From Oscheius sp. JU75 (Eukaryota; Nematoda; Chromadorea; Rhabditida; Rhabditidae): a stretch of 64,000 nucleotides of DNA. Both the position numbers and the translations under genes were made by a program. The notes beneath the pieces were generated by a model, which was given only the letters and a program-made list of their open reading frames with translations, did not search any database and had not been told where the DNA came from. Below, one piece after another: positions 48,021 through 59,149 of the stretch. The DNA lies in NCBI GenBank assembly GCA_037178855.1, contig JASJZC010000002.1:8568501-8632500 (forward strand), given 5' to 3'. How positions within the stretch are numbered: position 1 is the stretch's first letter; the number at the start of each line of letters is the position of its first letter.

Positions 48021-48611
48021 TATAGTGTGTCAAGAAAGTATAGATACCTTTGCAATTAGGCCTGATTGCAGGTATTTTTCGTTTGACAAGTTTGGGAACA
48101 CGATACTTCGATGGGTTGTGATGGAAAAGTTCAATAATCACTTTAAAACTGGAATCTGTCACGTTTCAGGGCGCGATTTTGGTCGGAATCCAAATTTCGG
48201 TGTCAAGAAAGTATAGATACCTGCGGACGCGCAGTCTCATTCATCTCAATTTTTCGTTTCTTGTGCTTTTTTTTCTATTCCGTTCTCCAGTTAGTCTTAA
48301 CTCAGATGTCTAATTTTTGGTTTCTAAAGCCTAGAGAAAGCAGCTAATTTTTGTCAAGAAAATCCGCGTCCGTGCTTGGCGAGAGGCGGGCTGGACGTAC
48401 GAAGCGATTACAAGACGTATGGGACGTTCGAAAAGCGCCATCAGCACTCGCTGACAGTGAAGCACCGTTATTACAAGGAAGGACGCTCGGGACGCCTTTC
48501 GAAGCTGACCTCACAACCCATCAACGTATCATGTTCCCAAACTTGTCAAACGAAAAATACCTGCATACAGATGAAATTCTCGACATATCTATACTTACTT
48601 TTCACACTGTA
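48021..48611. mobile_element. Tc1/mariner-type non-autonomous element with long inverted repeats
   Basis: Ends read TATAGTGTGTCAAGAAAG (left) and, reversed, TACAGTGTGAAAAGTAAG (right), flanked by TA as in Tc1 elements. The left arm 48021-48118 pairs with the right arm 48511-48611, including GGTATTTTTCGTTTGACAAG. An internal copy of the terminus (GTGTCAAGAAAGTATAGATA) lies at 48201-48222. Inside, at about 48380-48450 (+), a broken frame reads AGWTYEAITRRMGRSKSAIS, a helix-turn-helix like the N-terminus of Tc1 transposases. The catalytic DDE domain is missing, so the element depends on another transposase. Confidence 0.85.
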
Positions 48612-48667
48612 AATAAAGTTTGCCGATTCCGGTTTTAGGGTTCAATATGCTGCTCAAAGAAATGGGA

Positions 48668-50926
48668 TCACCACGTGCTGCCCGGCGAAATGCGAAAATC
48701 TCCTTCTTTCTCTGCAATATGCTTCTCTAGCTGTCTAATGTAACGACAATCCCGCTCCTGCTGCTCAATTTGGTCTTCCAGCTTCATAATGTGGTAATGA
48801 TCCTTTTTCATCTTCTCTACCTTCTGCCTAATGTAATAACGTTCCTGCTCCATCTCCTGCTCCTTCTGCTCAATTTGGCTTCTCAGCTGCCTAGTGCGGC
48901 AACGATCCCACTCCATCTTCTGCTTCCTCTGCTCAATTCGGATTTCCAGCTTCCTGATGCGACAACGTTCCCGCTCCATCCCCTGCTCCTTCTGCTCAAT
49001 TTGGATTTCCAGCTCCCTAATGCGGCAACGATCCCGCTCTATCTTCTGCTCCGCCTGCTCAATTCGGATCTCCAGCTCCCCAATACGACAACCATCCCGC
49101 TCCATCTCCTGCTCCTTCTGCTCAGTTTGGATTTCCAGTATATTAATGCAACAACGATCTTGCTCAATTCGGATCTCCAGCTGCCTAGCTTTCTTCCGCA
49201 GTAGCTTAATGTGTTCAGCTACCTGCTCAAGATAGAATTCTAGCTCCTCACGGTTCTGCTTCATAATTGCATCAGACGTTTCAAAATTGTGAGGTTGTCT
49301 TGTAGGCCGTTCGACTGGTTCCTCTAGCACCTCTTCCACCTGGCCTGATACTTCTCCCGCTTGCGGTTTCTTCTTTTTTATGTATGTGCCGTCCGTCGTA
49401 TAGTGGTACCTAGCAAGAATCTTCCGTACTCTAACCGAGATCTCATCCGTAGTTGGCCGGTCAGCGGCCTCGGAGGAAAACATGCTAAAATGCCATTTTC
49501 GATCAGATTCAATTGTAAGCTTATTTTACGGCAAGGGAAATCAGGCCGAGAATCACTCCAAAGTGAAGTCCAGTGGTTTTGTTAGGATCCTTGAAAAAGT
49601 CTTTTTCTTCGGCAATGGCGAGAGCATGTCTGTACTCTTTAACGCCGATTTCAGCACTCAGACACATGTCTTTGAATGGCACCACACCAACTCTTCGGGA
49701 CTTCTGTAAGTAATGAATTGCTATAGCCCATTTCCAACGTCTAGTGGCCCTTTAAAGGACTGGCTCTTCCCGCCAAAAGGTTCCCGTCACGCATTTTCAA
49801 AACTCGCCTCTGAATTTGATGGCAAGCGCAAAATGAAGAAAAAACGCATCTTAAACGGGTAAAATAGCAAAAACTAGGTTTTTGAGTGAAGGTACATGAA
49901 CTTAGGTTAAGAGCGCCAACAGAGAGATGAAGGAGCCAGCGGCATAATTTCCTATTAAACCCACGTTTCCAGTAGAATGCACAAAATTGTTATTCCCAAG
50001 CTGTAGATGTCGGCGGAGTTGTTGTAGTTTTTTCGAGCTTCGATTTCCGTAGCTCGGAAACCTGGAGTACCGCGTTCACTACTGTGCTTAACGACGTCTG
50101 TTTCTTGGGATAGTGTAGTGCATTCAGCAAAGTCACAAATTTTGATGCGTTCACGAGTGGAAGTAGTGAAGAGAATGCTGAAATATGGAACAGTTTTACT
50201 GGAAAATCAAATATACTTTGCCGGTTTTAAGTCCCTATGTATTATTCCAAGAGCGTGAAGATTCCTCACTGCTTCTACTATCTGCACAATCCAGTTTACT
50301 TCTTTGTAGCAGTCATAGTATAGTTCTTTCCTATTGATCGCTAAAATGTATCGTTAGTTTGAGACTTCCCCAAATCTCTGAACTCTCACCCAGCTCATGG
50401 CTGGACACAAGGTTCCTGCCGTTCCGTATGACCCAGTATGACCCATGACCCAAACTGTTTAACTGTTACGATGTGAATATATACCTTGATCAAGACTGCC
50501 TCCCTCACAAAATTCTAAAACCAGACTTTTCCGTGCACGTGGACTATCAGTTTTTTGGTATACACCGCGGAGCTTTATAATACCTTTATAACCAGCAGCC
50601 TGAAATCATAAATTTTATGAAGAGGCTAGTGTACCACCGCTTTTAAATGTCGTACTTCACTTGTTATAGACTCATCATAGTAACAGTTGTACTTATAATG
50701 CTTTACAGCAACCGTTTCTCTGAATAATTTGAAAGAGAAATATATTCACTTACCCGTTCGGAATCAGTTTGGCCTTCTTGACTAGACCCTGGCCCCCTTC
50801 CCCAATATTTCGACCAATTTCTATGTCTATCCCTTCGATGAATATCTTTAGGCCCTCCTAAAGAGCCCAATAGAAGTGGATGCTAATAAGACTCACAAAT
50901 ACATCGTCAGATGAAGTTACTTGCAT
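48668..50926 (-). CDS. Protein kinase with repetitive coiled-coil tail; broken last splice donor
   Basis: Exons: 50926-50897, 50857-50754, 50719-50656, 50599-50485, 50340-50217, 50177-49961, 49703-49525 and 49484-48668, 549 aa if all are joined. Kinase signatures: glycine loop IGEGGQGLV, VAVKHY lysine, catalytic IIHRDLKPANILF, then DFAECTT in place of DFG, ATE in place of APE, DIYSLGITIL and the final ADRPTTDEI. The active-site Lys, Asp and Asn are kept, so activity is possible but unusual. The tail has about ten repeats of a 20-residue heptad unit (RIRELEIQIEQKEQ type). The donor after 49525 reads ATAAGC, not GTAAGC; without splicing, translation would stop at 49521 after 278 aa and the tail would be lost. 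The subfamily is not recognised. Confidence 0.8.
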
Positions 50927-51142
50927 GTAAAAATTGGTTGAATGTGCTAGGCAGGCGACAGGTTTTATCAGAGCAAATGATGGTCTTCCTTCTAATCGAT
51001 TCCTGTTTGAAGACCATTAAACAGTCTATTAGAACGATAACTATTTGCAAAACTTTCAATGAAAGAAGGTTTATTATACACGTAGTAGCAATGATTAAGC
51101 AGGTACGGACATTTTTGTACAGTCAGGAAGTCATGGAGAAGT
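50927..51142. other. Spacer between kinase and stomatin genes
   Basis: 216 bp of AT-rich DNA with a reverse-strand AATAAA (TTTATT, 51070-51075) that fits as the stomatin poly(A) signal. The kinase start has no acceptor beside it. Confidence 0.6.
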
Positions 51143-52334
51143 TTAAGAAGATTGGGTGGGTGGCGGGCGTGGAATGAAGGCGGTGATCAGATCCATGGGC
51201 TGAAAATTGCGGTTATTCTGCCTCTCTGTTTCTGTCTTCTTGTCTCTTTGTCTCTCTTTGGTCCTGTCTCTCTCTCTCTCACTCACCAGAGGGAAGATAA
51301 TAGTCGAGTTCTTCTCCGCAGCCACATTGGTCAGTGTCTGTAGATAACGGATCTGCAAAGCTTGCGGGCTCTGACTGATGACATCAGCTGCAGCTTTCAG
51401 GGCATGCGAGGCCTTCTCTTCTCCTTCAGCCACAATCAGCTTGGCCTTGGCCTCACGTGAGGCCTCAGCCTCGGCAGCCATGGCCCTTTGGAGCTGTGGT
51501 GGCAGACGGACATCCTTGACCTCAACCCGCTCTACCTTGACACCCCAGGGCTCGGTGGCATCGTCCAGGGTGACTTGCATGAACTTGGCGATTCCAGCAC
51601 GGTCGGAGAGCATTTCAGCCAGGGTCTTGGTGCCGAGAATGTTCCTCAAGGTGGTCTGGGAGAGAAGCTGTGTAGAGTTGCGGGCATTCTCCACTTGGGT
51701 GATCTGAAACATGGGTTTTTGAGAGTCATGGAGGCTTCTTCTAAGCCTAGCGATGCTTTGAAAAGATGTAGAGAAAATCAAGGGCTACAACTTTGCAGAA
51801 CATCATTTTTCATGAAAATGAACGTTTCGAATTTTAAGAGTGCACTTACCGAGAGAGTCGCGTCTTCGATCTTGAAGTAGACCACGGCATCGACTTTGAC
51901 AGTGACAGAGTCCTTGGAGAGGATCTGAACTCAGTTCTGATGGTACCTAGTCGGCCCTGGACTCACTTCTTGAGGAGGGACATCGAAGGCAACTAGACGC
52001 AGGTCAACCTTTCGGTATTCGTCAATACACGGGACAATGAAGAAGATTCCGGGGCCTTTGGCACCGCCGGGCAGGAGTCTACCAAGGCGGAAGATGACTG
52101 CTCTCTCGTACTCTTGGACGGTCTGAACTGCCATTGGATTCGGTTTAGAATGACTCTTACTTTGAAGCAGAACCAGGCAGTCAGAGGGAAGGTCAAAAAG
52201 ACCAAAAAGTAGGAGATAGCAATGATGAAAGTCTCCATGCAGCTTCTTTCGTGCCCTTGTTCTTTCTCTAGACTCATAGCCTCAATGTCCGGTGGTGGTC
52301 CCAATGGCTGGAGAGGGTAGCTTGGAGAAGCCAT
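51143..52334 (-). CDS. Stomatin family (SPFH) membrane protein
   Basis: Five exons: 52334-52161, 52122-51967, 51924-51850, 51703-51287 and 51199-51143. All phases agree and give 292 aa. Stomatins are hairpin-inserted, palmitoylated membrane scaffolds that oligomerise and tune ion channels, including touch and neuronal channels in nematodes. Order: a short cytosolic N-terminus, the membrane hairpin [20 protein letters not shown], the SPFH start [15 protein letters not shown], the core [33 protein letters not shown] and [13 protein letters not shown], a helical [18 protein letters not shown] and the C-terminal [14 protein letters not shown]. The ATG follows a TTTTCAG acceptor by 2 nt. The third intron (51704-51849) contains a palindromic-element half. 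Confidence 0.95.
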
Positions 52335-53349
52335 TCCTGAAAATTTGGTGAGTTCATAGGGAAGAAAAAGAAAACAGACAGAGACAGGTCGCACCTGGTC
52401 AAAACTTTCGGCCGCTGGTCAAAAACAAACAGAGATGATGCTTTAGGTTTGTTGAGGGTGTGTCGCTCCCGCACAAGTTCAAACGAATGCAGGGAAGACA
52501 GAGAGAGACGAAGATAAGAAATAACAAGACATGAGCTTTCACACTCCATAAACAGAAAACCTGGGCAACAGTGGTTCCAATTTCGTAATGTTCTCTCTCT
52601 CTCTCTCTCTCTACCTATCAACTAAACATTTTCGAAAAACGTTCCGCGAACGTGTCAGTAAACAGAGACACCACGTGAAAAACAGAACCAGAGGAAACAA
52701 CAGGATGGTTTGCAGCGATTGGGAGAGAAAGAGAGACCATCTGGTCGGGGTCACGACCCCAAAGATCCAGGTGGTGTAATGAGAACCGTAAGCGGGCAGA
52801 TAGGGTGCAATAAATGGGCAGGACCAGGATTTTCTCAATACAGCATTCGCGGTCTTTCCCTGTTCAAAATTCATACAGAGAGTCATTTAGACTGCAAGAA
52901 GGATGCAAATGGGCGCGACCAGCAGCTGTTGGTCATTTGGATAAAAAGGGCGCGAAAATCGGAGGCACTGACCCATTCTCAGCCACGAGAGAGAGGATGG
53001 ACAATTGCGTATGAGCCGCAATGACCGTAACTGAAATATAGAGGCTGGACTGTTTGACCGAGCGCTTAGTAATTAGAAGAAGAGCACAAAGCCTATCGGA
53101 ACCGTTGCACGCAGAGAGGAAGAACTACAGAGAACGAAGCCCTAAGGGTGTGATGCGCAGCCTTTTTTTCAGGACACGAGCATTTAATAAAGTTGCAAAT
53201 CGGTACCGAAGATTCCGCGAAACTCGGCATAAAAATCGGAACTAGCCATCCATCCAAGCAAGTCGTAGATATCCGGGCATTCAACAGCTCGAAGTCAGTT
53301 CAACCCGTATACATAGAACCGGCAATTCTACCTGGCACCACTCAGTAAA
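52335..53349. other. Spacer upstream of stomatin
   Basis: No exon is supported. A (CT)n run lies at 52590-52615. The rest is unremarkable. Confidence 0.55.
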
Positions 53350-53657
53350 AAAAAATTTTTACAAAGATAATTCGTACCACAAGCCGAAGAACTCCAACAA
53401 TCTCTCCTTTGAAAGCCTCCTTGATGACCTCCCTTCCCTCCAGATGTTTGTCATTGATTCAGTATACTCGGAATACAGCTCGCCCAGCCCGTTGATGTCT
53501 CCAGCGGCGAAGAGTTGCTCGTTCTCGTCGTTGACTTGCTGATGGCGTCTCCAATGTTTCCGATCTTGGGATGGAAGAACTCCAGGATGTCCATGTAGGG
53601 ATCGGCATGGGAGAGAACCAGAGCAGGGAAGACAACGAGAAGGAAAAACTTGTGCAT
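53350..53657 (-). pseudogene. Remnant of a secreted SnoaL/NTF2-like protein
   Basis: From ATG 53657 a signal peptide (MHKFFLLVVFPALVLSHA) is followed by DPYMDILEFFHPKIGN. The reading frame then changes to QQVNDENEQLFAAGDINGLG and LYSEY, and changes again to KHLEGREVIKEAFKGEIVGV. Read together they resemble a SnoaL-like (DUF4440) domain of about 110 residues with a deletion in the middle. A TATAAA-type box (minus strand, about 53700-53706) stands about 45 nt before the ATG. Two frame changes without splice sites make a pseudogene likely, and the family call is tentative. Confidence 0.4.
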
Positions 53658-53785
53658 GTTCGCCTGTTCGATGTGTCTTTCCCAGTCCAATAGACGGCAA
53701 TTTATAGTGCCCTCCATCATGACGTTTTGCATACACCGGGATGTAGAATACGCGCATCAGGCAAGAGGATGATACCGTCGCCACT

Positions 53786-54290
53786 CAGGCTCTGGAGCTC
53801 AACAGGACTGTAATTGGCGAGGTGATCAAGGTCGTTAAGGCTGAGGCGACTAAAGCTCTTCATCCTGATAGTGTCTAGCACCAGGAGGCTCTGAAGGACA
53901 AAGATGCTCTGGAGAAGTTCTACACTGGACAAGTACAGCGACCGATTCGAGAAGCTGATCAATAGAAAGCAGTATGAGGACTGACCAAGGTGAACGTAAC
54001 AGAGAGACGAAGAGACACAGAAACAGAGCGATAGAGATAGTACAAAAATCTTTGCTCGAGCTGGACGACCTCCTCGGCTGTCCTTGTGGTCCACTACAAA
54101 GAGGTCGACTAGCTCAAGAAAATCTCGGAACAGACCATCGTCCAACAGGATCTTCTAGTGGGCGACTTATGACGACGCCAAGGGCGTTCGTGAGGAAAGT
54201 ATCAGTCAGCTCTACCGCATTTATCTTACACTGGGACTTCGCGTGGCTGTCGAGTTCTTCAACACTTTCATGTTCCAAAGACTGAATAAC
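53786..54290 (+). pseudogene. Degraded coding sequence of unknown family
   Basis: Coding-like segments on the plus strand are interrupted by stops and shifts: ELNRTVIGEVIKVVKAEATK, then a stop, then EALKDKDALEKFY, DRFEKLINRKQYED, and later KKISEQTIVQQDLL and GVREESISQLYRIYLTLGLR. A GAGACAGA tract interrupts the middle, as an intron would. I do not recognise the family. It converges on the acetyltransferase gene. Confidence 0.4.
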
Positions 54291-54396
54291 AATCCAGATA
54301 ATAATTTCAGTTAAGTCTAAGTCACTAAGTCATTTTTGTCCTTCCGCCTCTCTATTTTTCTTTCGCTGTTTCGCCGAAAACCTTTAATATTTAAAC

Positions 54397-55515
54397 TTAA
54401 GCATCAAAATGACACGGGTTATTGTTGACAATATATAGCTTGTCGTTGTCGATGGGATTCTTCCATTGTTCACTGAACAGACTGGCGCCTGTCTCTTTCA
54501 CAACAATGTTTCTTCTTTCCAGCAAAGGACGGAGCTCCTTCTCTCCACGGGTTCCATTGATCATGTGGAAGACGACAACGGCTTTAGAATCCGCCTTTCT
54601 GGCCAGCTCCATCAAAATTCCGATGACTTGGAGAGAGTCGGCAAGGGTAGAGGCGTAGATCGGACCGAGCTGGAAAAGACAATTATGAGCAGTCACTGTC
54701 ACTGTCTCTCTGTCATTTTTACCTTGAACATGTGGTTTTTCGGCAACGATGTCCTTGTCAGAGATCCCGTTGCTACAATTTCTTTGTTCTCATCGAAAAG
54801 GACGCATCCAGACATGGACGGATGTTTGCAGACCTCCTGAAGAAGATAGCTCCTGTCTCTTCCTGTCACTTCCTTGTCAAATGCCAAGTACTGTTCGAAC
54901 TGTTCCTCGTTCAAGTCTTTTACAGCCCGCACTGTCCTTTTCTAAAGAATCTTTGGATCTACAAACTGGATAAGGATACCTGTCTGTTGGGCCTCGACTT
55001 GCAAATTTCCGCCATCTCCTGCCAGGTCGCAATCACTTGACTGCAAACTGCGGCTTTGTATGGGAGTCCGTTAGCCATGTACTTCTGCTCCATAGAAGAT
55101 ACTGAAACAGTCATAGTCTCTCGTCCCACTGTTTCTGTTCCTTACCTCCTCTAAGACCGAGAGGTTTCTTAGACTCCGCAATCCTATCCATGGCCTTCTT
55201 CCAAATCTGTGTACCAATTCCTTTTCCTCTCAGATTCTCATCCATTATGTAGAAACCCATGAAGGCTAGGTCATCATGCTCGTACCAGACAACAGATCCC
55301 AGGTAGTCGCTGTCTGAAACAATGTCTCACCAAAGATAAGTCAGTAACTGACTCTCATCAGTAGCTACCACAGCCCTTGTGTTCTTCAGTGACGGGGTAA
55401 TTTCGACTACACAATGATCGTCGGAATACCATCCCAGATTATCGACCATCTCTCTCCATTGCTGCCAGGTTTTGTCAGTTGGCGGTGGGTCATTGACGAA
55501 GGTAAAGTTGGACAT
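54397..55515 (-). CDS. Two-domain GNAT N-acetyltransferase
   Basis: Five exons: 55515-55353, 55313-55146, 55101-54980, 54941-54723 and 54669-54397. All phases agree and give 314 aa. The N-terminal half has the GNAT acetyl-CoA loop RGKGIGTQIW, preceded by AFMGFYIMDENL. The C-terminal half (AFDKEVTGRDRSYLLQEVC, LGPIYASTLADSLQVIGIL) resembles the YitH/Acetyltransf_18 second domain. Proteins of this build transfer acetyl groups to small amines or protein termini. The acceptor CAG abuts the ATG directly, so the leader would be joined at the start codon. Introns of 38-46 nt alternate with longer repeat-bearing ones. The substrate is unknown. Confidence 0.82.
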
Positions 55516-56896
55516 CTGGAATGGTGTTTGTTAGGGTCGAAGGTCCCACTTCTGCAGGAAATAGACATAAAGACAAAAAATACAGATAACAGAAGGACAT
55601 AGAGGTTGAAAATCAGCCTAGAGACTTTGGGAACAGAAGAATAGAGAGGACTGTTCTAGACGAGTCACACTGCGCACGAACTCTTGTATCACTAGGGAAA
55701 CTGTATCCTGATACCGAGCCTCAGTTATTTTGAGTTGGTACACCCTCAGGCTTTCTCCAGTACTAGCAGTTCCCCAGTTTTCTGAGACAGGAGAAATCCA
55801 GGTATAAGACCCCAGGCGAAAGTGTAAGAAGCCGGACTTCTCGGTCGCATTTTTCGAATACAACCCATGATCTCTGGGCTTTGAAATGCTCTGCAAAGTT
55901 GAAGAGAGAGAGAAATAGAGACATAGAGTTAGAGAGTGAGAAAAACAGAGAGACATAGAGTCAGAGAGATAGAGAGACTTGATATTAGAAGGAGAGGGAT
56001 GTAAAGATGCAAAAAAGAGAGACAGTGATCGCTCTCTCCGTTCCACGACGTCACTTGACTGTCAAAGATCTTTAAAGAGCGAACCACTGCGGGCGGGCCT
56101 TATCACCTTGAGACCGAGGCTTTATAATCGAGACGAAGCCTATCCAGAAAAACATGTCGTCGAAAAGACCAATAAGAAAACTACGCTACTAGGGCAAACA
56201 CAAACATGGACGAGTTTAACGCACATTTTTAGATTGTTTATCAGTGTCTACGAACAGAAAAAGCTGATGTCCTTTTGGGTGGTCGAAGATTGAGAAAACT
56301 TCTTGAGAAAATGAAGGAGAACAGATACAGCTAGGTGAAGAGAAAAGGGTGGAGCTGTTGGACAGAGACTTGAAAGATAGGTTGACAGGGACAGGACGGG
56401 ACTATAGGCTGACAAAGGGAAGTGGTCGAATGAGAAAGATAGAGAAAAGAAGGCAAAATTGAACCTTACCTTTGTTTTTTCTTCCGCCATGCTTCCTCAA
56501 GATTGTGGATCAAACAGAGCAGGGAATGCCAGGGAAAACTTGCCCTGGGCAGTTGGCCTCGCTATTACACTGGTTCGGGTTCAATAGGCAAAGAACAGAC
56601 TTTTTGTCAGAGACACATAAACAAAAAGCGAGTTGGCGCAGTGGCAGGAGGCGTCAGCGTTAAATGATGGGTTCCAAGTTCAAACCCCGCTTCTACCCAA
56701 CCAAGGCTTCCATCCTCTCAGAGGTCGGTAAATTGGTAGTAGCTTGCTACGGAGAACTTGGAAAAGTTCTTGGAGTCAGATTCGGTCCAGCTGAGCACAT
56801 AAGCCTACTCGACCTGGCCCCTCAGGTTGTACCCGCATGCAATTGAGCTCGATTGATTACGGGACAAAACTTTAAAACTTTAACATAAACAATAGG
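55516..56896. other. Spacer between acetyltransferase and transporter genes
   Basis: No exon is supported. A GAGACAGA tract lies at 55905-55980, a half palindromic element at about 55870-55905, and a tRNA-like fragment at 56628-56692 (A-box-like TTGGCGCAGTGGC, B-box-like AAGTTCAAACCCC). Confidence 0.55.
56628..56692 (+). repeat. tRNA-like SINE fragment
   Basis: A-box-like TTGGCGCAGTGG and B-box-like AGTTCAAACCC are spaced as in a tRNA. The stems are degenerate. Confidence 0.4.
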
Positions 56897-59149
56897 TTAT
56901 TTGGTCTTTTTTTCGACGTCTTCCACGGTCTCTGGCAGTGGTTTTCCCAGAGTTTCTGGTAAGACAAATTGAATGAGAGAGGCTGAGATAAAGGAAGAGA
57001 TACTGAAGGGGATAAGCAGGGCAGCCATTCCGTAGGTGTCTACCTGAAAAGGGTGGTTAATGAGGCCTCATTGTCATTTTGTCTCTCTTTTTTTGACTAG
57101 AGTTCTTTTTGATACAAAGTACCAAAGATCTCGGGCACTGTCTGTCCCAAAATAGAACTAACTTCTGTTTTCAAAGCCACGAAAAAGGTTTCTCGGCTTA
57201 TCAATGTTCTAGCGCGTATGGTGTCCGGCGCTCTTTAAAGATCGCCGTTCTTTGGCAATCAAATGACGTCAGGACAGAGAGAGCGATCATTGGGAGCAGA
57301 CCGTGCCTTTGAAGGTTCATGACTTCATGAAAAAAACCACTTTCGATGAAAAAAAAAAAGATTTCATTGAAAGTGTCAGTAGTCTTGCTTCAATAGTTGC
57401 ATATGTCTGTCTCTCTTTCTCTCTGTCTCTGTCTCTTTGTCTCTCTTTCGCTCCGTCGCTCTATCTCTCTGCCTCTCTTCACCACCCACCAGCCAGTATG
57501 ATATAAAAGCAGATCCAATAGCTCCAACTCTCGCTGTAGCACTGCAAAATCCCAGGGCAGTGTTCCTGAGAAGAGTTGGCATCAATTCCGGAAGGTGAGT
57601 ATAGACGGCTATGTCAACCCATGTCACGACGACTTTACTGGCCAAAAGGAAACCTAACAGGATGTCTTTTGATGCTGAAATCGAAGCGTGCTTGAAACCT
57701 CTATGGCTGCCTACCAACTGGAGACAGAGCCCAGTTCAACATTAGGAAGAGTCCAGTGAGAGCGAGCCCACTGGAAGCCATGAGTCTTCGGCCAGCAATG
57801 TTCAGAAGGAAGAAGGCAAAGGCTGTTCCAGGAAGTTCCATGAGAGAACTCAGAGCGAAACTGACATAGAGAGAGCCTCCGTTGAGGTCAGCTTTCATGG
57901 TTAGACCGTAGTATAACATGCTACCAGCTGGCCTAAGAAAAACTGGACAGCAGAAGAAAAACATTACCAGACAAAACAGGAGACAAGGATTCTTTTCCGC
58001 ATTTCTGGAGTGCGGAAGAGCGCGGAGATACTGGCTGATGAGGATGACTGCGAGGGACCAGATAGAACCAATTGGTCGGCCCTGTAAGGATTCGGCAGTG
58101 GACAGAGAGACAGAAAGGCAGAGAGACAGAGAGACAGAGAGACAGAGACAGTACTCACCAGTTTTTCGGAACAGTCTTCCCGTTCATTTTGGCAGCTCTA
58201 ACCACAATCTTTTCGGCTTCTTCCAGTCGTCCCTTAGCTACAAGCCATCGTGGACTCTCTGGCAAAGCCCTTTGAAATTTCTGTAGCTGTAGCAATGTAT
58301 TTCAGAAAAACGTACCACCAGTAGAACATGAAGAAAAATGAGGGAATCGAGAGACAGGCATTGAAAAGTGCCTGGTTCTTGATGTAGTAAGCAGCTATGG
58401 GAATGCAAAACTGAAGTTTCTCTGTCCCTCTGTCTCTCTGTCTGAACTCACCATTCCTATGGCATAGACAATCGTCACAATAATTGCACAGAGCTTCCGA
58501 TGACTCTTTCCCAATAGCTCCAGGCCATAAAGAATAGTTATACTGTATAAGCCAGAGTGAGAGAATCCGGTACCGAACCTTAATTGATTCATATTGTAAG
58601 CTTATGCTTTTGCTACTTTGAGATCCCGAAACTCCACCAATTCGGGACGACAGACAAAAGAACACCGCAGACTGATTGGAGGAAGAGACAGATGTACATG
58701 GCGAATTTTCTTCCATATCTGGGTGTGGGAATATTTGGAAAGACACGAAGGAAAACTTACGTATCCCCCATAATACCCGTTGTGTAGGAGCCGACTAGTT
58801 GACCAGCAAAATAGAAAGACTGGATTGTAGCCTTCAGCTGGGGACGGTTCGCTGGGTCGATTCCCCACTGAAAAGACATTGTCTCTGTCTCTCTGTCTCT
58901 TTTTACCTCATGGTATATAGAGGTGTTTCCTGGAAAAATCTGCTCATTCCCGACAAATGTCCAACTCATGACATGGACCGCCACACAGAACAGTGGAAGA
59001 CATGTAAAGAAAAGAACGACGGCTTGGAACTTTCCAAAACCTCCTATTGTATCCTCCAAATGGTCATCGAGTGACTTCTTCTGCTTCTCGTCGAGATCGA
59101 GGACTTCCAAGGGCACATTAGGCTCCAGAGGGACAATAGGTATAGACAT
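56897..59149 (-). CDS. SLC22-type organic ion transporter (major facilitator)
   Basis: Ten exons: 59149-58907, 58867-58761, 58718-58617, 58578-58452, 58410-58316, 58269-58159, 58081-57968, 57932-57715, 57674-57490 and 57043-56897. All phases agree and give 482 aa. Organic cation/anion transporters move charged metabolites and drugs across the plasma membrane. Family marks: a large loop between helices 1 and 2, the motif [11 protein letters not shown] after helix 2, [11 protein letters not shown], the hallmark [69 protein letters not shown] and the terminal [15 protein letters not shown]. The protein is somewhat shorter than vertebrate members (about 550) because the first loop is small. Long introns carry GAGACAGA tracts and short ones are 38-48 nt. 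Confidence 0.93.

Noticed and set aside
48770-49204. Plus-strand Leu-rich open frame of 144 codons
   Set aside because: It is the antisense shadow of the kinase coiled-coil tail. The minus frame has kinase homology and consistent exon phases.
50390-50416. Extra kinase exon reading NLVSSHEL
   Set aside because: Its start phase conflicts with the previous exon. Joining 50485 directly to 50340 keeps phase and gives GGSLDQAINRKEL, which fits the kinase fold.
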